A stretch of 64,000 bases of DNA, from positions 29,304 to 93,303 of the forward strand of contig JAEWBT010000017.1 of NCBI GenBank assembly GCA_023391015.1, in the 5' to 3' direction. This DNA comes from Bacteroidota bacterium (GTDB taxonomy: Bacteria > Bacteroidota > Bacteroidia > Chitinophagales > Chitinophagaceae). Below, piece by piece: positions 16,998 to 25,210 of this stretch (within the stretch, counting starts at the first letter, position 1; the number at the start of each line of letters is the position of its first letter). The notes below the pieces were generated by a model. The model made no database searches. It was given only the letters and a program-made list of their open reading frames with translations, and was not told the origin of the DNA. Made by a program: the position numbers and the translations under genes.

Positions 16998-18437
16998 CTA
17001 TTCTACAAAAAGGCTAAAAATCTTGTACACCCCGGCGGCCATTAAGGCGCTCACCGGAATGGTAAGGATCCAGGCCCAAAGCAGGTTAATCGTCACGCCC
17101 CAGCGAACAGCACTCAAACGCTTGGTGGCCCCCACGCCAATGATAGAGCCAGTGATGGTGTGGGTGGTGGATACCGGAATCTTGAGGTTTTCAGTCACAA
17201 AGAGCGTGATAGCACCCGCGGTTTCAGCAGCAACGCCTTCAAACGGCGTTACCTTGGTAATGCGGCTGCCCATGGTTTTGATAATCTTCCAACCCCCGCT
17301 CATCGTTCCTGCGGCAATGGCAATGTAACAGGCAAGTGGCACCCAAACAGGCATCTCGCTGAAGTCGGCAATCTGCCCACCGGCCATAAGGGCGGCAGTG
17401 ATGATTCCCATGACTTTCTGGGCGTCGTTGCCACCATGACCAATAGAGAATGCTGCCGAGGAAACCAGTTGCATACGCTTCAGCCAGCGCTGCGATTCCA
17501 TCACAGTGAGCGAGCTCAGGAAAAGCGTGAATGCGCTCATCACAAAAAGGATAAAGCCCAGCAAAATCCACTTAAAGTTGTGGCCGAAAAACACGGTCCG
17601 CACCAGCTCTGAGCCCCAGGCCACCTGAAACGGCGTTTTGTATTCCACCACGCCGCCGTTGCGGGCCAGGGTATAGGTAAACGGTTCGCCGGGTTGCAGG
17701 CTTTTCATTTGCCGGTCCAGCGCCAGGTTATCGGTGAAAGGCTGCCCGTTCAGCGTCAGGATAGAATCACCCTTCTTAAAGCCCATGCGTTGCGCCGGAC
17801 TCTTATTGCTTAAATCCGTAACCAGCGCCACACCGGAAGATTTATCCCAGGCGGTGCGCATCCCGGCAATATGGGTTGCTTTGGTATCTATTTGGAAATA
17901 CAGCAACACCACCACGGCAGCCATCACACCAAAGGAAACGAGCTTGGGTCCAATGCCTTTATTAAAAGCGTGAAGAAACCAGGTGGAGATAATAAAAGCA
18001 ACCACCATCCCCACCAGCGGCGCCAGCACGATAAAAGCAACGGTTTTAATCACTGGCTCGCTGTTGATGGCACTGAATGAAGCATGGGCGATGGCTGCCC
18101 CTGCAAAACCACCAATCAGGGTGTGAGAAGAGGAAGACGGAATGCCAAACCACCACGTGATGAGGTTCCAGATAATAGCAGCAATCAACCCAGAGGCAAT
18201 TACCGGAAGTGTAATCGCCGAAGTATCCACCGTCTTGGCAATGGTATCGGCCACGCCGTGATCGCGGAAAATAAAAAAGGCAGCGAAGTTGAACAGCGCC
18301 GCCCACAGCACCGCCTGAAAAGGCGTTAGCACCTTGGTGGAAACCACCGTGGCAATCGAGTTGGCTGCGTCGTGAAAACCATTGATATAATCAAAGGCCA
18401 GCGCCAGCACGATAATCGTTATCAGCAAAGGAGTCAT
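16998..18437 (-). CDS. pit: PiT-family inorganic phosphate transporter with internal PDZ-like domain
   Basis: 479 residues. Both halves of the inverted PiT duplication are present: GFHDAANSIATVVSTKVL at 20-37 with the GIPSSSSHTLIGG loop, and GHGGNDAQKVMG at 334-345 with PVSTTHTITGSIIG. Between them, in the loop after helix at 168-183, residues about 200-268 read SGVALVTDLSNKSPAQRMGF-KKGDSILTLNGQPF, a clear PDZ fold signature. PiT proteins import metal-phosphate with H+ or Na+ across the inner membrane. The DUF47 gene lies 21 bp upstream in the same direction, the normal partner. The embedded PDZ is unusual for the family. Confidence 0.93.
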   Translation of the reverse strand: MTPLLITIIVLALAFDYINGFHDAANSIATVVSTKVLTPFQAVLWAALFNFAAFFIFRDHGVADTIAKTVDTSAITLPVIASGLIAAIIWNLITWWFGIPSSSSHTLIGGFAGAAIAHASFSAINSEPVIKTVAFIVLAPLVGMVVAFIISTWFLHAFNKGIGPKLVSFGVMAAVVVLLYFQIDTKATHIAGMRTAWDKSSGVALVTDLSNKSPAQRMGFKKGDSILTLNGQPFTDNLALDRQMKSLQPGEPFTYTLARNGGVVEYKTPFQVAWGSELVRTVFFGHNFKWILLGFILFVMSAFTLFLSSLTVMESQRWLKRMQLVSSAAFSIGHGGNDAQKVMGIITAALMAGGQIADFSEMPVWVPLACYIAIAAGTMSGGWKIIKTMGSRITKVTPFEGVAAETAGAITLFVTENLKIPVSTTHTITGSIIGVGATKRLSAVRWGVTINLLWAWILTIPVSALMAAGVYKIFSLFVE

Positions 18438-18458
18438 ACCGAGAAAAGGGCGGCCCGC

Positions 18459-19100
18459 TTAAGAGTATTTAATGATAATAGACTCAATGACGTTGGCAGC
18501 GTCTTCGCACTTATCGGTTACCATTTCCAGTTCCTCGTAAATGTCTTTACGCTTAATCACCTCAATAGCGTTGGTTTCTGTGGCGAAGAGCTTTTGGATA
18601 GAGGCATCCAGCAGGTCGTCGGCTTCGTTTTCGTAGCTATTGATATCCACACAACTGCGGGTAATGGCAACCAGGTCTTTCATATCGCGCAGCTCCCGAA
18701 CGGCTTTATGCAGGGAAGCAACGGATTTCTGAATAATAAAAGCAAACTGAATCATATAATCATCCACCCGACCGAGGCCGTAGTTGATGATGTGTTTGGC
18801 GGAGCCCCAGGTGTAGTCGGCGATGTCATCGAGCGCGGCCACCAGCGAGTGAATGTCTTCGCGGTCAAACGGCGTGATGAAGTTGCGGCCCAGCTCAATA
18901 AAAATGCGATGGGTTACGTCGTCGCAACGGTGTTCGTAGTCGTTGATGGTGCGCAGAGCAGCCACGCGGGCATCGGAGTCGGCTACTTTCAGCGCCTTGG
19001 GAAAGGCATCGGCCATTTCCTGAAGCACGCCCATCAGCTCTTCAAAGAGCGTATAGAAAACACGGTCTTTGGGGGTAAATATTTTTAAAAATCCAGCCAT
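18459..19100 (-). CDS. DUF47 (PhoU-like) phosphate transport accessory protein
   Basis: 213 residues from ATG at 19100 (MAGFLKIFTPKDRVFYTLFEEL). All-helical PhoU-like protein with repeated E/D-rich segments (ADSDARVAALRTINDYEHRCDD, YENEADDLLDASIQKLF) that bind metal clusters in the PhoU family. DUF47 proteins are co-transcribed with pit genes and are thought to control the transporter. The frame extends upstream to 19202, but that part covers the promoter TACCTTTG at 19118 and is not homologous to the family. Confidence 0.9.
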   Translation of the reverse strand: MAGFLKIFTPKDRVFYTLFEELMGVLQEMADAFPKALKVADSDARVAALRTINDYEHRCDDVTHRIFIELGRNFITPFDREDIHSLVAALDDIADYTWGSAKHIINYGLGRVDDYMIQFAFIIQKSVASLHKAVRELRDMKDLVAITRSCVDINSYENEADDLLDASIQKLFATETNAIEVIKRKDIYEELEMVTDKCEDAANVIESIIIKYS

Positions 19101-19117
19101 GATGTCGTATGTTTTGG

Positions 19118-19125
19118 CAAAGGTA
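19118..19125 (-). promoter_or_regulatory. Putative -7 element of the DUF47-pit operon
   Basis: Minus-strand TACCTTTG, 17 bp before the ATG at 19100. Confidence 0.45.
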
Positions 19126-19223
19126 TTCGCAGACCCGCCCGGAAATACAACCGGCCGGAAACTTAATAATTCGGTAATACCGAAGTCACATTCCATCTCC
19201 AAACCTTAACTGAAACTTTGCCC

Positions 19224-20534
19224 ATGATTTGCCGCAAGTTTGTTTTGACTGCTTCGCTGCTGGCCGGCGCGGCTTCCTGTGCCCATGCTCAACAACTACT
19301 CACCGACATTCTGGACACCACCACCACACTTGGGAAAGGCTACTACGGCGTTTTTCAGCGCTCCGATCAATTGCGTATCTCCGGCTACGTGCAGCCCCAG
19401 TTTCAGTGGACGGAAAGCGCAGGAGCCAAACACCCTTCGAGCGGCGATTTTAACTCCCAATCCAACAACCGCTTCATGATTCGTCGGGGCCGGCTGCGCA
19501 CCGATTACGTGGTGCGCCGTGCCGACCGGCAGCCGATAACGCATTTTGTGTTTCAGATCGACGCCACCGAGCGCGGCGTGGCCGTGCGCGACCTCTGGGG
19601 CCGTTTTTATGAAAACCGGCTGGGCCTTTTCTCCCTGGTTTCCGGCCTTTTCGCCCGCCCTTTTGGGTATGAAGTAAATTTGTCTTCCTCCGAACGCGAA
19701 GCACCGGAGCGGGGGCGCGCTTCACAAATTCTAATGCGCACCGAGCGCGACCTGGGCGCGATGCTGTCGCTGGAGCCACGGGGCAAAATCCTTAGTAACC
19801 TGAAATGGTTGCGGCTAGATGTGGGCGTCTTCAATGGCCAGGGCCTGACGGCCGGCGGCGATTTTGACAGTCAGAAAGACGTTATCGGGCGGCTTTATGC
19901 CCGTCCGGCAAGTTTTTCCAACGGCTGGAAGCTGAGCGGCGGCGTGTCGTAGCTGCATGGCGGACTGGCCAATCCTTCCGAAAAAATATATACTCTTTCC
20001 GGCAGTGGCAACAATGCTTTGATGCGGGCCGATTCGCCTTCAACAGATATCGCCAAACGCCGCTATATGGGCGCAGACGCGCAATTGCGCATTCCCAACC
20101 GGCGGGGCGCTACGGAATTCCGGGCCGAGTATATCCGCGGACTGCAAACCGGAACGGCCGGTAGTTCCGAAACACCGGGGTCGCTTCTGAATACGGCCGG
20201 TCAGCCGGTAGCGCTCTACACCCGCCCGTTTGATGCAGCGTATTTTTATTTCCTGCAACACCTCGGCTCACCGGCGCACCAACTCGTGTTGAAGTATGAC
20301 TGGTATGACCCCAACACCGGTATTTCCGGAAATGACATAGCGCCCGGAAAGGGTCTTTCGGCCGCCGATGTCAGCTATCACACCTTCGGCGGCGGCTACG
20401 TGTGGTATGCCTCCGAAAACCTCAAAGCAACATTCTGGTACGACCACATCCGCAACGAAAAGGCCGCTTTGCCGGGCTACGAAAAAGACCTGCCCGATGA
20501 CCTGCTGACCGTGCGATTGCAGTATCGGTTTTAA
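19224..20534 (+). pseudogene. Phosphate-selective porin (OprO/OprP type), interrupted by one in-frame stop
   Basis: A 436-codon frame from ATG at 19224 with signal peptide (MICRKFVLTASLLAGAASCAHAQ) and porin features: FQWTESAGAK, NRFMIRRGRLRTDYVV, FQIDATERGVAVRD, and C-terminal strands ending in LTVRLQYRF, a typical outer-membrane insertion signal. TAG at 19950-19952 splits it into GGVS and LHGGLANPSEK; the frame is otherwise intact and TAC (Tyr) would restore GGVSYLHGG. It is divergent from the DUF47-pit operon, fitting a role as the outer-membrane phosphate channel. It is either a fresh nonsense mutation or a base-call error. Confidence 0.85.
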
Positions 20535-20608
20535 AAGGGTTTAGGGATTTAAGAGGTTTAGGGATTGCGGGAATTCCCCCTTAGAGGGCAGGGGGGCAAA
20601 GGGATTTA

Positions 20609-20636
20609 GTAGAGACGTTGCATGCAACGTCTCTAC
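20609..20636. repeat. 28-bp perfect palindrome, copy 2
   Basis: Same GTAGAGAC / GTCTCTAC arms and GCATGC centre as the copy at 7613, with inner triplets GTT / AAC. It lies in the convergent gap after the porin. Confidence 0.85.
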
Positions 20637-20654
20637 CGGTATTAGCAAAAATAG

Positions 20655-20738
20655 TTTCTTAAAAACCGTCGTTAGATCCTCAAAAACCGCTGTTACATTG
20701 TCAAAAACCGTCGTTAGTTTCCGAAAAACCCTTGTTAA
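20655..20738. repeat. Four-unit 21-bp repeat array
   Basis: AAAAACC recurs at 20661, 20682, 20703 and 20724, exactly 21 bp apart, within units like ATCCTCAAAAACCGCTGTTA. The rest of the 321-bp convergent gap 20535-20855 holds the 28-bp palindrome and G/C-rich tracts ending in GGGGGGCAA on both sides of the array (about 20590-20598 and 20813-20821). Confidence 0.75.
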
Positions 20739-20855
20739 GCTGCTTTGGAGGGAAAACAACAGTGTCTTTTATCCACACATCATGCTCTAATCCCTCACCC
20801 CCTGCCCCGGAGGGGGGCAACAGTTCCTATACTATTCCCTCATCCCTCACTCCTA

Positions 20856-21599
20856 TTAATACACATGTTGTCCACCGTTGATGCTATAGTTGGAGCCGGT
20901 GATAAAACCAGCCCCTTCGCTTGCCAGAAAGCTGACTAAGTACGCCACTTCGTGCGTGCCGCCCAGCCGTCCCACCGGAATCTGCGCTACAATCGCATCG
21001 CGATATTTCTGTTCCACAGCCATTACCATATCGGTACCGATATAGCCGGGGGAAATCGTATTGACGGTGATACCATACTTCGCTACTTCCATCGCCAGTG
21101 TTTTAGTGAAACCGTGCATCCCGGCCTTCGCCGCCGAATAGTTGGCCTGTCCAAACTGCCCGCGCTGCCCATTGACGGAAGAAATGTTGATAATCCGGCC
21201 ATATTTCCGGTCGATCATGCCATTGATCACCTGCCGGGTACAGTTGAAAACCGAATCCAGATTGGTAGCCATCACCGCCTTCCAGTCATCAAGGCTCATT
21301 TTGGCAAAGCGACCATCGCGCGTAATACCGGCGTTATTGACCAACACATCTACCGGGCCAAGCGTGGCTTCGATTTCGTCAATCATGCGGCCCACGCTGT
21401 CGTAATCTGTTACATCGCCTTCAAAAAGATGCACTTCTACGCCGTCGGCGGCCATTTTTTGCTGCCAGGCGTCCGCTTTTTCCCTATTGCGATAATTAGC
21501 CGCCACGGTGTAGCCGTCTTCGGCCAGTTTTTTACACATCGCCGTGCCAAGTCCGCCCGTAGCACCGGTTACGAGAACCACTTTTTTGTTGCTTTCCAT
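20856..21599 (-). CDS. phaB: Acetoacetyl-CoA reductase (PhaB/PhbB-type SDR)
   Basis: 247 residues, classical short-chain dehydrogenase. Cofactor loop TGATGGLGTA at 11-20, NNAG at 88-91, catalytic Ser141, Tyr154 and Lys158 (ISSVNGQRGQFGQANYSAAK). The GQFGQANYSAAK and terminal NGGQHVY are typical of PhbB, which reduces acetoacetyl-CoA with NADPH for polyhydroxybutyrate synthesis; the close relative FabG is the alternative. No PHB synthase or thiolase is adjacent, so the pathway is not proven here. Confidence 0.88.
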   Translation of the reverse strand: MESNKKVVLVTGATGGLGTAMCKKLAEDGYTVAANYRNREKADAWQQKMAADGVEVHLFEGDVTDYDSVGRMIDEIEATLGPVDVLVNNAGITRDGRFAKMSLDDWKAVMATNLDSVFNCTRQVINGMIDRKYGRIINISSVNGQRGQFGQANYSAAKAGMHGFTKTLAMEVAKYGITVNTISPGYIGTDMVMAVEQKYRDAIVAQIPVGRLGGTHEVAYLVSFLASEGAGFITGSNYSINGGQHVY

Positions 21600-21707
21600 A
21601 GAAAGGATTTTTTGAGGTTAAGGATTCCAAACCACTTTTCGCCTCTCAAAATAATTCCGCTTTCCGGAAAATGCAAACGCAGGAATAATTCTTGATGTTT
21701 TGAAAAA

Positions 21708-22370
21708 ATGAAGCTGCCCGAATTTCCCATCGAGACTATGCTGCGCCGCATTGAGGAAGCTATTGTGCAATACCCCAAGGCAGCGATGTTTAGCCTGCGC
21801 GAGCAGGGCTACAACAGTCTTTTCGAGCAACTCGTTTCCTGTATTATTTCCATCCGCACCCTCGACGAAACCACCATTCCGGTATCGCTTCGCCTGTTTG
21901 AAAAAGCCCGCACACCAGAAGCAATGCTGGCCCTGGGCCGCGAACCCTTGGCGGATTTATTATTTGGCAGCACGTTTCCGGGCCAAAAGGCTGATACCAT
22001 CCGGGCGGTTTCCGAAGCGGCCCTCGCCAATGGCGGCGCGGTTCCGCAAACCTTTGATGCACTCACCGCCCTGAAAGGCGTGGGGCCGAAATGTGCCAAT
22101 CTCGCGCTTGGGGTGGCGCTCGGCGTTCCGGCGATTTCGGTGGATGTGCACGTGCACCGCGTGGTCAATAGGTGGGGGTTGGTGCAGACATCCACGCCGG
22201 AAAAAACCTTGCTGGTGCTGGAGCAAATCGTTCCCCAAAACCTTTGGATCGACATTAACCGCGACCTGATGCCGTTTGGAAAATTTCACTGCACGGCACA
22301 TCTGCCCAAGTGCAGCAGTTGCCCGGTAGCCGAATGGTGTCAGCACATGGGCGTGACCAAACACCGCTAA
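21708..22370 (+). CDS. nth: Endonuclease III-like DNA glycosylase/AP lyase
   Basis: 220 residues. HhH-GPD fold: LVSCIISIRTLDETT (substrate helix), helix-hairpin-helix LKGVGPKCANLALGVALG with the catalytic Lys in GPKCAN, and the catalytic Asp in ISVDVHVHRVVNRWG. A C-terminal iron-sulfur cluster loop C-x6-C-x2-C-x5-C (CTAHLPKCSSCPVAEWC) is complete. The enzyme excises oxidised pyrimidines and nicks the abasic site in base-excision repair. The family normally has LPGVGRKTAN, so a divergent paralogue is possible. Confidence 0.9.
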   Translation: MKLPEFPIETMLRRIEEAIVQYPKAAMFSLREQGYNSLFEQLVSCIISIRTLDETTIPVSLRLFEKARTPEAMLALGREPLADLLFGSTFPGQKADTIRAVSEAALANGGAVPQTFDALTALKGVGPKCANLALGVALGVPAISVDVHVHRVVNRWGLVQTSTPEKTLLVLEQIVPQNLWIDINRDLMPFGKFHCTAHLPKCSSCPVAEWCQHMGVTKHR

Positions 22371-22390
22371 GAAGCCCTTTTCTTTAACAA

Positions 22391-22600
22391 ATTTTCCGGA
22401 AATGTTAATGGAAATGGCGGTTTTTAATGCAAAAAGGGCGATTCTTATGCAAGAAATGGCATTTCATGTGCAGGAAGTGCCATAGTTGTTGACAACTCTG
22501 TTAAATCCTGCAACAACATCGGCGATTCCTGCACCAAATACGACATTTCCATTAACAAATTTGGCACTTTTGTTAATAAAGCCGGCATATTTGTTAATAA
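22391..22600. repeat. Ten-unit 21-bp repeat array between nth and a lipoprotein gene
   Basis: Read on the minus strand from 22600, successive 21-mers begin TTATTAACAAATATGCC, TTATTAACAAAAGTGCC, TTGTTAATGGAAATGTC, TTGGTGCAGGAATCGCC and so on through CTTGCATAAGAATCGCC to CCATTAACATTTCCGG. The first three and the last are closest. Frames across it are broken by stops, so it is not a convincing gene. It fills almost all of the convergent gap. Confidence 0.75.
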
Positions 22601-22631
22601 AAGAAAAGGTTTCTGACGGTCTGTTTCAGCG

Positions 22632-23252
22632 TTAAATCGTCCATTCGTCATTGACCAGTGCCACGAGGTAATACTTATCAGCCGTTTTCTCAAACACCAT
22701 CCGCAGGGCGCGCCAGTCCATCTCCAGGGTGCCGGGCGTATAACTTTCCACTACAATGCCCTCCGGAAATACTTCGGCCAGGTTGTTCAGCGTGTTGCCG
22801 CGCTGCGGGATTTCTCGGAAATGAAAGGAATCACTGCCTTTAAAATCGCGGCTGTAAACATAGCGACGGAAATAAGCAGGCGGTGTGAGCAAAAGCGAAT
22901 CGCCGGAGCCGTCCTGAAAGCCCCACAGCTTTCTTTGCGCCGTATCGGTTGTGAACATCTTCTGGATTGCTTCGGGCGACAGTCGCACGGCAGTCCCGGT
23001 GTCCACATAGCCATAAGGCGAGAAAAGAAGTCCTTTTTGAGGGTGCACCAGTTGGCCCAGTGCATTAAAATCTTTCGCAGCCAGGGCTTGCAAGGTTGCA
23101 TCGGTGGCCGTTTGTAAAAGCGCGCTGTCGGAAGGGGGATTTTGCGCTACCGTTACCGTGTCGGTCGTTGAATTTACAGGTGGGTTGGTCGTCCCGCAGG
23201 CAGTGATTAAAAGCAGCAGAAACGGGGTTGTTTTCCGGAAATTGAAAATCAT
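22632..23252 (-). CDS. Lipoprotein of unknown function
   Basis: 206 residues with a lipoprotein signal MIFNFRKTTPFLLLLITAC (lipobox ITAC, mature Cys19) and a Thr/Pro-rich linker. The remainder contains ALAAKDFNALGQLVHPQKGLLFSPYG, similar in style to small NTF2-like or DUF4440-like envelope proteins, but I cannot assign a family. It ends in a Trp-containing segment MDWRALRMVFEKTADKYYLV. No partner is obvious. Confidence 0.7.
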   Translation of the reverse strand: MIFNFRKTTPFLLLLITACGTTNPPVNSTTDTVTVAQNPPSDSALLQTATDATLQALAAKDFNALGQLVHPQKGLLFSPYGYVDTGTAVRLSPEAIQKMFTTDTAQRKLWGFQDGSGDSLLLTPPAYFRRYVYSRDFKGSDSFHFREIPQRGNTLNNLAEVFPEGIVVESYTPGTLEMDWRALRMVFEKTADKYYLVALVNDEWTI

Positions 23253-23306
23253 GAAAAAGGGATTTTATTTTTAATGGGAATCTTGGATTAGAAAGACTTC
23301 GACAAG

Positions 23307-23808
23307 CTGAGAGGGTGCTTAAAGTTATTTTACTAAAGATATTGGCGACAGATTTTTGTGCTTTGGTTTTAGGTTTCAATGCTGTTTTTTTATGCCTGCT
23401 TCGAACTTACCGACCTTCCATGGCAACTGATCGGTCCTTTAGTGTCCGCCAAACGCAGTGGTTCATATCTCATGCGCCAGATCATCAGCGCTTGTTTTTA
23501 TGTGGTCAGAACGGGTTGTCAATGGCGTGCCCTTCCTTTCCACTATCCACCCTGTCAGACGGTTTACTACCACTTCCGCCGCCTCCAAAGTAAGAGCACC
23601 TTTCCACACATTGTCAAGACTTGATGCAGGTGTCACTTGGCTGCCAATATCTTACTGTTCTTTGGCTGGATGAGCCGACAAAAGTGCCTGGTCCTATACT
23701 GCCAAAAGTTGACCTGGTTTGGCGCAGCCATGATCTGGATGACTTTTGCACTACGCCTACTCAAAAAAACACAAACACATAACAAATCCTATTTAAACGC
23801 TCTCTCAG
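23307..23808 (+). mobile_element. Internally deleted IS5-family remnant (N-terminal transposase part)
   Basis: Terminal inverted repeats CTGAGAGGGTGCTTAAAG (23307-23324) and its partner at 23791-23808 match at 14 of 18 positions. Inside, residues LIGPLVSAKRSGSYLMRQII and YVVRTGCQWRALPFHYPP are the N-terminal DUF4096-type domain of IS5 transposases; after a stop comes the tail GAAMIWMTFALRLLKK. The catalytic middle is deleted. With 23253-23306 and 23809-24164 it makes up a 912-bp gap without an intact gene; the remainder holds a solo end and A/T-rich sequence. Confidence 0.78.
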
Positions 23809-23856
23809 CCTAACAAGCAATTTGTAATCAGTAAATGATACGTTGTAAGTGTCATT

Positions 23857-23895
23857 CTGAGAGACTGTTTAAGAAGGGAATTCTAAACTCCTCTT
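23857..23895. mobile_element. Solo end of the same IS type
   Basis: CTGAGAGACTGTTTAAGAAG followed by ggaattctaaac resembles the left end at 10781 (cagaggctgtttaataaggaatctaaa). No matching right end follows. Confidence 0.5.
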
Positions 23896-24164
23896 TAGTG
23901 CTCTTTTTACCCCTATCTCAGATGTTTTACCTCCAAATGAGTGAAATTAGATGGCCAATATATCAATGATGGAGAAAAAGATTGTTTTCTGAAAATGCAC
24001 AAAATCATTGATTGTCAAACAGATTGAACTTTAATAAAACAACTTTAAAGAGCCACCTGCCTGCGGCAAAAAAAGAAGCATCCCTCCCAACCGCCCGGAA
24101 ATCCAATCCTTATCGCCCCTTTGGAGACCGGGGGAAAGCCTAATTTTACCCCCGCAATCAACTC

Positions 24165-25163
24165 ATGAAAAAAAACATCGCCCTGGTGGCCGGGGGCTAC
24201 TCCGGAGAAAGCGTAATCTCCCTTAGAACCGCCCAAACCATCCATCAAAACCTGGATGCGGAGCGCTTCAATGTGTACCTCATCATCATCACCCGCGAAA
24301 GCTGGTATCATGAGCCGCCAAATGGCGGCCTGCGCGTGGAGGTGGATAAAAACGACTTCTCGATTGCGACCGGGGAAGGCAAAATCACCTTCGACGCGGC
24401 CTTTATTGCCGTCCACGGCACGCCGGGAGAGGACGGGCGACTTCAGGGCTACTTCGATATGCTGGGAATTCCCTACACAACCTGCAATGCCATCGTGAGC
24501 GCCCTGACGTTTAATAAGAAGTTCTGCAACAGCGTGGTGAAAGACTTCGGGATTGTGGGCATTGCCAACTCAGTTCACCTCACCACCGAGTATCCCTACA
24601 ACATCGGCGCTATTTTGGAGCACCTGAAGCTGCCGGTCTTCGTGAAACCTGCCGAAAGTGGCTCCAGCCTGGGCATTTCGAAGGTGAAAGAGGTGGCAGA
24701 ACTGCTGCCGGCCATCAATAAGGCCTTCAAAGAAGACAATCAGGTGCTGATAGAAGAGTTTATTGAAGGGCGGGAGCTGACGATTGGCGTGTACCGTGCG
24801 GGAGCGGCCATCGAGGTGCTGCCGCCTACGGAGATCCGCAGTCAAAACGAGTTCTTTGATTACGAGGCGAAGTACTCGCAGGGCGTAACCGAGGAGATCA
24901 CCCCTGCGCCCGTCTCCGAAGCGGTGTTGGAAGAGATCACCAAGAAGGCGGCTTACATCTATCGCCACCTGCACTGCCGGGGAGTGGTGCGGATTGACTT
25001 CATTTTGCAGCGGGAGACGAACAAATTGTACTTTTTGGAGGTGAACACCATGCCAGGACAAAGCGAAGCCAGCATTATTCCGCAGCAGGTGCGGGCGGCA
25101 GGGCTGGATCTGAAGGTTTTTTACGGGCAGTTGCTGCAATCGGTGCTGGAAGCCGGGGTATAG
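24165..25163 (+). CDS. ddl: D-alanine--D-alanine ligase
   Basis: 332 residues of the ATP-grasp family. N-terminal KKNIALVAGGYSGESVISLRTA contains the Glu-Ser pair that binds the first D-Ala; VHGTPGEDGRLQGYFDMLGIPYT is a diagnostic signature; FVKPAESGSSLGISKV and IEEFIEGRELTIGV line the ATP site; FLEVNTMPGQSEASIIP is the C-terminal metal and second D-Ala motif. It joins two D-Ala for peptidoglycan precursor synthesis. The PASTA-protein gene follows 47 bp later, in keeping with cell-wall function. Confidence 0.95.
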   Translation: MKKNIALVAGGYSGESVISLRTAQTIHQNLDAERFNVYLIIITRESWYHEPPNGGLRVEVDKNDFSIATGEGKITFDAAFIAVHGTPGEDGRLQGYFDMLGIPYTTCNAIVSALTFNKKFCNSVVKDFGIVGIANSVHLTTEYPYNIGAILEHLKLPVFVKPAESGSSLGISKVKEVAELLPAINKAFKEDNQVLIEEFIEGRELTIGVYRAGAAIEVLPPTEIRSQNEFFDYEAKYSQGVTEEITPAPVSEAVLEEITKKAAYIYRHLHCRGVVRIDFILQRETNKLYFLEVNTMPGQSEASIIPQQVRAAGLDLKVFYGQLLQSVLEAGV

Positions 25164-25210
25164 GCGGACAGCGGTTTTATATTTTGGAAGAAGTTTAATT
25201 TTATCCGCAA

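Noticed and set aside
19101..19202. Longer N-terminus of the DUF47 protein
   Set aside because: The extension overlaps the TACCTTTG promoter element and lacks homology; MAGFLKIF at 19100 is the family start.
23809..24164. tRNA or other RNA gene in the A/T-rich gap before ddl
   Set aside because: No cloverleaf arms or TTC loop seen; only an IS end and a likely promoter region.
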